DNA of 11,939 nucleotides from Chloroflexota bacterium (GTDB lineage Bacteria > Chloroflexota > Ktedonobacteria > Ktedonobacterales > JACDGC01). The stretch lies in NCBI GenBank assembly GCA_021812265.1, contig JAKAOI010000024.1:1-11939 (forward strand), read 5' to 3'. The notes under the pieces were generated by a model. It searched no databases. It was not told the DNA's origin and was given only the letters and a program-made list of their open reading frames with translations. How positions within the stretch are numbered: position 1 is the first letter of the stretch; the number at the start of each line of letters is the position of its first letter. This document shows, in pieces, positions 6,941 to 11,939 of the stretch. The position numbers and the translations under genes were made by a program.

Positions 6941-8008
6941 ATGCCTGAAGAAGCGATGTCGCAAGAAGCAATAGATCGTCTTCTAAACGAGATGAAAAGC
7001 GGAAAAGCTCCGCTGGAAGCGGTCCAGAGCAAAAGCGATTCAGAATTTGGCGCCGCGGCGCGCGCTCAGAAAACTGCTCAGCGTACTTTGGAGAATGAGC
7101 ATTCTCATATTGTGCCGAGCGGATCAAAAAAAATTCGAGACTATGATTTTCGGCGGCCTAACCGTATATCTAAGGAGCATATGCGAGGGTTGCGGATGAT
7201 TCATGAGAATTTTGCGCGTGATATTCCCCGCGCATGGGGGTCGATGTTGCGCGCCGGCGGGCAAGTGAAGATAACTTCTATGGAGCAGACGATATATGAA
7301 GAATTTCGTAATCATTTATCGCCGCACTGTCTTTTGGGCGTGGTAAGTTTGCCGCCATTAGAAGGTGAAATTGCGTTTTATATGGAATTGGAAACCGCGT
7401 TTATCTTAATAGATCGCCTGTTAGGTGGTCCTGGGTCTGAATTAAAGCGCACTCGTGAATTTACCACATTAGAGCTGAATTTGTTGAATAAAGTGATTGC
7501 CGCTCTGCTGCCGTTTTTTCTTGAAGCTGGTCTGCCGGTTATATCGTTAGAGCCGCAAATTGACAGAATTTTATCAAACGTTGAGTTTTTGCAATTAACT
7601 GCGCTGAATGAATCTGTTTTGGTGACAATTTTCCAGGCGCGATATTTAAATACCGATATGGATATTTCCTTATGTATACCGTATACAATGATTGCGCCGA
7701 TTTTAACTCGAGTAAATTTAAATGAAAATCAACAGGGGCATGTAGGTTCCGATGAGTTGGATAAACAGCGGATGCGGAAAATTGTAAACCATGTGCCATT
7801 CGAAATAGCGGCTCGATTAGGCAGCGCCCCGGTCCCTATTGCTGAATTAACAAAATTGAAGGTAAATGATATTATTCGCTTAGATATTCATGTTGATGGC
7901 GCCGCAGAAATTTTAGTCAACGGTAAAGCGCATTTTGCCGCAAAGCCCGGTTTGTATAATGGCTCTTTGTCCATGCAGATATCTGATATACTCAAAAATA
8001 TGGACTGA
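6941..8008 (+). CDS. fliM: Flagellar motor switch protein FliM
   Basis: FliM forms the C-ring with FliG and FliN and binds phosphorylated CheY to reverse rotation. Residues 7-15, SQEAIDRLL, correspond to the N-terminal CheY-P-binding peptide (family SQxEIDxLL, here with Ala for Glu). A linker of about 45 residues follows. The middle domain opens with YDFRRPNRISKEHMRGLRMIHENFAR (68-93, a family hallmark) and includes the LIDRLLGGPG motif (156-165). The C-terminal SpoA/FliN-like domain spans about 285-355. The first ATG is chosen because AAGAGG lies about 9 bases upstream; Met6 at 6956 is possible and would start directly at the CheY peptide. The 355-residue length is slightly above usual. No other flagellar or chemotaxis gene lies in the window, so fliM is outside a fli operon here, at least on its 5' side. 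Confidence 0.95.
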   Translation: MPEEAMSQEAIDRLLNEMKSGKAPLEAVQSKSDSEFGAAARAQKTAQRTLENEHSHIVPSGSKKIRDYDFRRPNRISKEHMRGLRMIHENFARDIPRAWGSMLRAGGQVKITSMEQTIYEEFRNHLSPHCLLGVVSLPPLEGEIAFYMELETAFILIDRLLGGPGSELKRTREFTTLELNLLNKVIAALLPFFLEAGLPVISLEPQIDRILSNVEFLQLTALNESVLVTIFQARYLNTDMDISLCIPYTMIAPILTRVNLNENQQGHVGSDELDKQRMRKIVNHVPFEIAARLGSAPVPIAELTKLKVNDIIRLDIHVDGAAEILVNGKAHFAAKPGLYNGSLSMQISDILKNMD

Positions 8009-8085
8009 ATAATTATTTCATCGTATACTAATTACGCATATCAGCAGCCTCACAGACGCATAAGATCACGGGGTTTTTTGCGCCT

Positions 8086-8139
8086 ATGTTTTTATTGAAC
8101 GCGCTGAAAGCAACCGCCGTGTTTGGGATTATTCTGTAA
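8086..8139 (+). CDS. Possible 17-codon hydrophobic ORF (speculative)
   Basis: ATG at 8086 to TAA at 8137-8139 encodes MFLLNALKATAVFGIIL, a short hydrophobic peptide. Only a GGGG stretch about 12 bases upstream could serve as a ribosome site, which is weak. The stop sits just before the AGGAG that precedes the next small ORF, so the two could be translationally coupled. An ORF this short can easily occur by chance. Confidence 0.15.
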   Translation: MFLLNALKATAVFGIIL

Positions 8140-8156
8140 AACAGGAGAAATGCCCA

Positions 8157-8210
8157 ATGAATGTTTACATTGAGGTAGTTGCTGCAACGATAGTTATGAA
8201 ACATATGTAA
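8157..8210 (+). CDS. Possible 17-codon leader peptide ORF (speculative)
   Basis: ATG at 8157 to TAA at 8208-8210 encodes MNVYIEVVAATIVMKHM. A good ribosome site, AGGAG at 8143-8147, lies 9 bases upstream, the best-placed Shine-Dalgarno in this gene-poor stretch. The ORF lies almost wholly over the 10-bp inverted repeat at 8161-8214 and is followed by two stable hairpins, an arrangement like a leader peptide with an attenuator. No known peptide family is recognised. The size allows chance occurrence. Confidence 0.25.
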   Translation: MNVYIEVVAATIVMKHM

Positions 8211-8245
8211 ACATGACTTTCGCTGCAGCATGGAACATCGGGGCT

Positions 8246-8300
8246 GTACAAGGGCGCCGCACCTTGTACGGGGTTCTGAGGTCCCCAGACCTCCCTTTAT
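8246..8300 (+). terminator. Tandem hairpins, possible terminator or attenuator upstream of pfp
   Basis: GTACAAGG (8246-8253) and CCTTGTAC (8262-8269) form a perfect 8-bp stem with an 8-nt loop containing GCGC. GAAC/GTTC (8233-8236 and 8273-8276) could add an outer stem. Next comes GAGGTC (8278-8283), loop CCCA, GACCTC (8288-8293), followed by CCTTTATTT. The short, interrupted T-tract makes it a weak intrinsic terminator. An alternative GGGG/CCCC pairing (8270-8273 with 8283-8286) would exclude the second hairpin, so a switch is conceivable. It may end fliM transcripts or attenuate read-through into pfp. Confidence 0.4.
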
Positions 8301-8506
8301 TTCAGATACGAGAAACATACGCTTCTCTTTCAAGCGAAAGTCCTAATAAAGAAAAACATCGGTTTTCTTGCTGAATGGGTTTACAAACAAGAAAAAATTT
8401 CAGAAACTTTGCAGAAGAATTTTTGCGCGGTGTAAATCTCCTCAATTTTTACATGCAGATAGAAAAATCTGTTTCTTCAATTTAACTTTGAAAGGTTCCA
8501 GTACGA

Positions 8507-9715
8507 ATGAGTCAGCAAACAGTTCGGGGAAATCTCCTGATTGGCCAGTCAGGCGGCCCAACAGCGGTTATTAACGCCAGTTTAGTTGGCGCAGTGAAAG
8601 AGGCGCTGCGTATTGACGCAATTGATACAGTTTATGGCGCAATACATGGTGTTGAAGGTTTGCTGAACCGCAAAGTGATAGATATTGGCCATGAAACATC
8701 GGAAACACTGCAAACAATCATGCAAACACCATCGGCGTATTTGGGTTCATGCAGATATAAACTGCGGGAAGACGATCCGGAAAAAGCCGCAGAGATACTT
8801 AAAGCGCATAATGTCCGATATTTTTTGTATATTGGTGGAAATGACTCGGCGGATACTGCGCATCGCATCGGCGCTGCCGCGACAGCTATGGGGTACGATT
8901 TGCGGGTGATAGGTGTGCCGAAAACTATCGACAATGATCTGCCGGTGACTGATCACTGCCCCGGATATGGCAGCGCGGCGCGCGCGATTGCTATGGCCAC
9001 ACAGGAATCTGCCTTGTGTTCACAGGCAATGCCGGAACATTACCCAGTAAAGATTATTGAGGTGATGGGACGCTACGCCGGTTGGCTGGCGTGCGCTTCC
9101 TCGCTGGGCAAACATACGCCGGATGACGCGCCGCATTTAATATATATTCCGGAACGCAAACTGGATTATACAGCGTTTTTGCGTGATGTGCGCAATGTTG
9201 TGCGCCGTGTTGGGTATTGCGTTGCTGTGGTTTCCGAGCATTTAACCGATATGCAGGGAAAAGGCGTTGGAGAACAATATACCCAAGGAACCGACGCTTT
9301 TGGCCATCCATTAGTTGCCGGGGTTGCGCAAACTTTGGTTGATTTGGTCAATTCCGAGCTTGGATTGCGGGCGCGGTTCGATAAGCCCGGTGATTGGCAG
9401 CGCATGTCCAGCGCGCATTTCTCTAAAACTGATGTAGATGAAGCATATTTAGTCGGCAGAATGGCGGTTCGCTATGCTGTGCGCGGGGTGACGCAAAAAA
9501 TGGTAACGCTGCAGCGTGTGCCGGGCGAGCGGTATGCATGCGAAACCGGTTTGGCAGATTTGGAGGAAATTGCCAATCAACAAAAAGTATTGCCGGATGA
9601 ATTTTTGGATAAAGACGGCGCAATGGTGTCTCAGGCGTTTTATGACTATGCTTTGCCGTTAATTGGCGCCCCTTTGCCATCATATGCGCGAGTTCAGCCA
9701 AGGTATGTATGGTAA
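8507..9715 (+). CDS. pfp: Diphosphate-type 6-phosphofructokinase (PPi-PFK)
   Basis: This enzyme reversibly phosphorylates fructose 6-phosphate, probably using pyrophosphate, in glycolysis and gluconeogenesis. The 402 residues contain GQSGGPTAVINASL (13-26), GGNDS (110-114), PKTIDND (138-144) with catalytic base Asp142, PGYGSAAR (152-159) and the substrate-binding MGR (187-189). Two positions decide the phosphoryl donor in this family. The residue equivalent to E. coli Gly104 is Asp113 here, and that equivalent to Gly124 is Lys139. Both are the PPi-type residues, so ATP use is unlikely. The start is fixed by an in-frame TGA at 8489 and no other ATG; GAAAGG lies about 11 bases upstream. It precedes manB in the same direction with 156 bp and two hairpins between them, so the two are probably separate transcripts or partly coupled. 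PPi dependence is inferred from residues, not measured. Confidence 0.93.
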   Translation: MSQQTVRGNLLIGQSGGPTAVINASLVGAVKEALRIDAIDTVYGAIHGVEGLLNRKVIDIGHETSETLQTIMQTPSAYLGSCRYKLREDDPEKAAEILKAHNVRYFLYIGGNDSADTAHRIGAAATAMGYDLRVIGVPKTIDNDLPVTDHCPGYGSAARAIAMATQESALCSQAMPEHYPVKIIEVMGRYAGWLACASSLGKHTPDDAPHLIYIPERKLDYTAFLRDVRNVVRRVGYCVAVVSEHLTDMQGKGVGEQYTQGTDAFGHPLVAGVAQTLVDLVNSELGLRARFDKPGDWQRMSSAHFSKTDVDEAYLVGRMAVRYAVRGVTQKMVTLQRVPGERYACETGLADLEEIANQQKVLPDEFLDKDGAMVSQAFYDYALPLIGAPLPSYARVQPRYVW

Positions 9716-9739
9716 ACTGATAGTATGCTGGGTGAGTTG

Positions 9740-9775
9740 CCGGCGCCGCTATACTCAAATGGCTTGCGGCGCCGG
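9740..9775. repeat. G+C-rich 10-bp inverted repeat after pfp
   Basis: CCGGCGCCGC (9740-9749) and GCGGCGCCGG (9766-9775) are exact reverse complements with a 16-nt loop. Each arm also contains the 8-bp palindrome CGGCGCCG. There is no T-run directly after it, so it is a stable 3'-end or processing hairpin rather than a terminator on its own. Confidence 0.6.
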
Positions 9776-9782
9776 ACACATA

Positions 9783-9808
9783 GCGTTGCTGCGCAACGCA
9801 CAATTTTT
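9783..9808 (+). terminator. Probable intrinsic terminator of pfp
   Basis: GCGTTGC (9783-9789), loop TGC, GCAACGC (9793-9799) form a perfect 7-bp stem, followed by ACAATTTTT. The stem is G+C-rich, the T-tract is short and starts 4 bases late, so termination may be partial and some read-through into manB is likely. It sits 64 bases before the manB start. Confidence 0.55.
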
Positions 9809-9871
9809 CCGCGATCATACAATAAATACATCAGGGATTTTTCTTTGCGGAAGCACATACGGAGTTAGGTA

Positions 9872-11245
9872 ATGACATCAGATGAAACAATTATGAAGGT
9901 TTTTGGCGCATATGATATTCGGGGAGTATACCCTGATGCGCTGAATGAAGAAATTACATATAAGGCGGCCAGAGCGCTGGTGGTTTATTTAGACGCCCGC
10001 GCGGTGGCTGTAGGCCGTGATATGCGTTTATCATCTCCGGCTCTGGCCGAAGCCGCGCTTCGCGGCATAGCAGATCAAGGCGCGCAGGCGATCGATTTAG
10101 GCATGACCTCTACCGATGAACTCTATTTTGCTGTTGGCAAGTTCGGCTATCCTGCCGGAATTATGATTACTGCCTCACACAATCCTGGGCAATATAACGG
10201 ATTAAAAATGTGCCGCGAGGAGGCCATTCCATTAAGCGATAAAAGCGGCTTGGAGGATATTCGCGACAGTATTTTGCAAAATGATTTTCCGACTCCGGCG
10301 CAAACGTTTCCTATTCAAAAAGTGGATGTTTTAGACGCTTTTGTTGAACATGCGTTGGGGTTTGTAGATATCGGCAAAATCCGTCCGATGAAGATTGTGG
10401 CCGACGCCGGCAATGGCATGGCGGGTATGGTGTTGCCGCGGGTTTTTGCTAAAATTCCGCAGTGCGAACTGATTCCGCTGTATTTCGAACTGGATGGGCA
10501 TTTCCCGCACCATCCGGCAAGCCCCATTGAGCCAGAAAATATGGAAGATTTGCAGCGCGCGGCGCAAAGCCACTCTGCAGATATCGGCGTGGCTTTTGAT
10601 GGCGACGCAGACCGTATGTTTATAACCGACGAAAACGCCAATCTTATCGATGGCGCAACCGTCACCGCTATGGTTGCCACCAGCATGCTGCGCAAACATC
10701 CCGGCTCCACTATTTTATATAACCTTATTTCATCGCGCGACGTCCCCGAAGCGATAGAACGCGCCGGCGGCAAAGCGGTGCGCACGCGGGTTGGTCATTC
10801 ATTTATCAAGCCGCAAATGCGGTCGGAAAACGCGATATTCGGCGGCGAACATTCGGGGCATTTTTATTTCCGCGATAATTTTTATGCTGATTCGGGTTTA
10901 ATAGCGTTTTTGCATGTGCTGGAATTACTAAGCGAAGAGCATAAAACGGTTTCAGAATTGGCTGCGCCGTTTCATACCCGCTTTTCTTCCGGTGAAATAA
11001 ATACCCGTTTTGAATCGCAATCTGCGGTGAAAGCCAAGGTTCAGGAGATTGTGCAAACATACGAAAGGCAACCCGGCGCGTCTGTTGATATGCTGGATGG
11101 CGTTACGGTCAATTTTTCCGATTGGTGGTTTAATGTTCGCGGCTCGAACACAGAGCCGTTTTTACGGCTGAATGTGGAAGGCGACACTGCCGTCCGGATG
11201 GAACATGGCCGTGATGAGGTTTTAGCGGTTATTCGGGCAAAATAA
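9872..11245 (+). CDS. manB: Phosphomannomutase/phosphoglucomutase
   Basis: A member of the alpha-D-phosphohexomutase family that interconverts hexose 6- and 1-phosphates, feeding nucleotide-sugar and polysaccharide synthesis. All four active-site elements are present in the 457 residues: the phosphoserine loop TASHNP (100-105, Ser102), the metal loop DGDADR (243-248), the sugar-binding loop GEHSGH (325-330) and the phosphate-binding loop RGSNTEPF (423-430). The N-terminus FGAYDIRGVYP (11-21) is typical. The start at 9872 has GGAG about 8 bases upstream; Met8 at 9893 would also leave a complete enzyme. The GEHSGH loop favours the mannose/glucose branch over glucosamine mutases, but which sugar is preferred cannot be read from sequence. 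It follows pfp and ends at a strong terminator. Confidence 0.93.
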   Translation: MTSDETIMKVFGAYDIRGVYPDALNEEITYKAARALVVYLDARAVAVGRDMRLSSPALAEAALRGIADQGAQAIDLGMTSTDELYFAVGKFGYPAGIMITASHNPGQYNGLKMCREEAIPLSDKSGLEDIRDSILQNDFPTPAQTFPIQKVDVLDAFVEHALGFVDIGKIRPMKIVADAGNGMAGMVLPRVFAKIPQCELIPLYFELDGHFPHHPASPIEPENMEDLQRAAQSHSADIGVAFDGDADRMFITDENANLIDGATVTAMVATSMLRKHPGSTILYNLISSRDVPEAIERAGGKAVRTRVGHSFIKPQMRSENAIFGGEHSGHFYFRDNFYADSGLIAFLHVLELLSEEHKTVSELAAPFHTRFSSGEINTRFESQSAVKAKVQEIVQTYERQPGASVDMLDGVTVNFSDWWFNVRGSNTEPFLRLNVEGDTAVRMEHGRDEVLAVIRAK

Positions 11246-11305
11246 CTCCGTATTCTCTTTCTAAAAAGCGCTTGCAAACAACAAAGACGCAGAAAGATCT
11301 GCAGT

Positions 11306-11337
11306 AAGAGGTTTGGAACCCCCAAACCTCTTTTTTT
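11306..11337 (+). terminator. Strong intrinsic terminator after manB
   Basis: GAGGTTTGG (11308-11316), loop AACCC, CCAAACCTC (11322-11330) form a perfect 9-bp stem, with two A-T pairs extending it, followed directly by seven Ts. The T-run is on the plus strand only, so it serves manB and not the convergent gene. A smaller GCAGA/TCTGC hairpin lies just before it (11289-11302). Confidence 0.9.
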
Positions 11338-11379
11338 GTTGAAATGATCTGTGTTCTTGACTTTTTGGGATGTGCGGTA

Positions 11380-11880
11380 TTATTGCGCCTGTATGGTGAA
11401 TGTGTATAAAATGATGATTCCCGAACATACGTTGCCGGGTTTGCACAGCATCTGCCTAGTAAAGTAAAGCTGAGATTGCCCTGCGCTTTGAGCGGTGAAC
11501 CGCCAAATACATGCGCTGCGGGTGGAATCGTAATAACCGGCCGGCTGCAGCATCTTTAAACTGCCGTTTTGGTGGTTGAATTTCCAAACTGCGTTGGCGG
11601 GCAGCACAACTTCCAAGTCGCTGCCTATGGCAATGCTTTTTATAGCGTTTGCTTCTGCAGGAACGATGGTTAGCGCAGCGTTACTCGGCCAATTTGGCTG
11701 CGCGGCGGCGCCGGGGCATCCGGTTAATGTATTGCCGCCGGTTGTTGCCGCTGTTGTTGAGTTGTGTGTATGCCCGATAAAGATGACGCCGGAAACAATG
11801 ACGGCTGCCGCAACAATGGCTGCCGATACGGCAGTAATGGCGCCTTTTCGGGTTTGTATAAAATGCAGAAGATTATTCAT
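11380..11880 (-). CDS. Small membrane-anchored extracytoplasmic protein, 166 aa, unknown function
   Basis: The N-terminus MNNLLHFIQTRKG is followed by one hydrophobic segment (about 14-36), giving a signal anchor with the C-terminal part outside. A Thr/Gly/Asn-rich linker (about 38-53) leads to a beta-rich domain from about 70. Four cysteines (55, 124, 146, 152) could form disulfides. The stretch GSDLEVVLPAN...WRFTAQSAGQSQLYFTR...YTFTI recalls the strand pattern of chagasin-like (inhibitor I42) domains, but the NPTTGY-type loop is not seen, so this is only a hint. The start at 11880 has GGAA 9 bases upstream; an in-frame ATG at 11895 has no well-spaced ribosome site. It converges on manB. No known family is recognised with certainty. 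Confidence 0.65.
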   Translation of the reverse strand: MNNLLHFIQTRKGAITAVSAAIVAAAVIVSGVIFIGHTHNSTTAATTGGNTLTGCPGAAAQPNWPSNAALTIVPAEANAIKSIAIGSDLEVVLPANAVWKFNHQNGSLKMLQPAGYYDSTRSACIWRFTAQSAGQSQLYFTRQMLCKPGNVCSGIIILYTFTIQAQ

Positions 11881-11939
11881 TGCTATAATTTCCATTCCAT
11901 TTGTTAAAAAATGAGATTTGCGTGATTTAGTTGATATAT

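Larger units (their letters stand above)
8009..8506. other. 498-bp gene-poor stretch between fliM and pfp with multiple hairpins
   Basis: No recognisable gene or known RNA family is seen. From left to right it holds: a direct repeat ACGCATA (8034-8040 and 8056-8062); two possible 17-codon ORFs (8086-8139 and 8157-8210); a 10-bp inverted repeat ATGTTTACAT/ATGTAAACAT (8161-8170 and 8205-8214) around GTTGctgCAAC; an 8-bp hairpin at 8246-8269; a GAGGTC/GACCTC hairpin at 8278-8293; CGCTT/AAGCG at 8320-8336; and AAGAAAA/TTTTCTT at 8349-8369. The TTTTCTTG segment (8363-8370) could instead pair with CAAGAAAA just downstream (8388-8395). It could be the long 5' leader of pfp, an independent small RNA, or the remains of a lost gene. 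GAAAGG about 11 bases before 8507 is the pfp ribosome site. Confidence 0.5.

Noticed and set aside
8233..8295. tRNA-like fold in the pfp leader region
   Set aside because: The GGGGTTC stretch suggests a T-arm, but the loop length, anticodon arm and acceptor stem do not fit a tRNA.
8028..8333. 101-residue open frame on the minus strand of the fliM-pfp gap
   Set aside because: Its translation shows no domain, and it runs straight through the inverted repeats and hairpins, which better explain the sequence.
8368..8574. 68-residue open frame running out of frame into pfp
   Set aside because: It has no ribosome site and its second half is the pfp N-terminal coding region in another frame.
9423..9818. 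131-residue open frame antisense to the pfp end and the pfp-manB gap
   Set aside because: It runs through the terminator-like hairpins and opposite conserved pfp sequence; it has no protein family features.
10315..10785. 156-residue open frame antisense to manB
   Set aside because: It lies opposite the catalytic core of manB and has no recognisable motif.

Overview
The window carries ten protein-coding genes, one of them cut off by the left edge. It suggests a flagellated bacterium of moderate G+C content. The gene set is chromosomal and includes housekeeping genes: histidyl-tRNA synthetase, the ribosome-maturation GTPase RsgA, the flagellar switch protein FliM, a pyrophosphate-type phosphofructokinase and a phosphomannomutase/phosphoglucomutase. 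The phylum cannot be fixed from sequence reading alone. The XRE-HTH/NB-ARC/TPR regulator is an architecture common in Chloroflexota and Actinomycetota, while the ureohydrolase and HisS resemble types seen in Bacillota and Chloroflexota. No CRISPR array, rRNA, tRNA, transposase or origin is visible.

Left part (1-3320): the C-terminal end of a probable secreted protein with an Ig-like domain. It is followed by a divergent pair: a small stand-alone receiver-like protein lacking the phospho-acceptor Asp (minus strand) and an 813-residue STAND ATPase with an N-terminal XRE-type DNA-binding domain (plus strand). Their shared 186-bp spacer holds direct repeats one helical turn apart and overlapping dyads, which look like operators. 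The STAND gene is visibly more A+T-rich than the genes to its right and may be acquired. A 12-bp inverted repeat separates it from the convergent ureohydrolase gene.

Middle part (3321-8506): a HutG/agmatinase-like ureohydrolase (minus) is divergent from hisS (plus). hisS and rsgA (minus) converge with a 26-bp overlap of their coding ends. rsgA is divergent from a fliM with no other flagellar gene beside it. The rsgA/fliM spacer carries a perfect 12-bp inverted repeat that puts the same sequence upstream of each gene in the same relative orientation. After fliM comes a 498-bp stretch without a recognisable gene. It holds several hairpins and two possible 17-codon ORFs, and is the best place in the window for an undescribed RNA or leader element.

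Right part (8507-11939): pfp and manB run in the same direction, separated by two tandem hairpins, the second terminator-like. They link glycolytic flux (reversible Fru-6-P phosphorylation using PPi) to sugar-phosphate activation for glycans. manB ends in a strong intrinsic terminator. A convergent gene then encodes a small membrane-anchored extracytoplasmic protein with four cysteines. The most unusual items are the pseudo-receiver/STAND pair and the pfp leader region; everything else looks like ordinary core genome.
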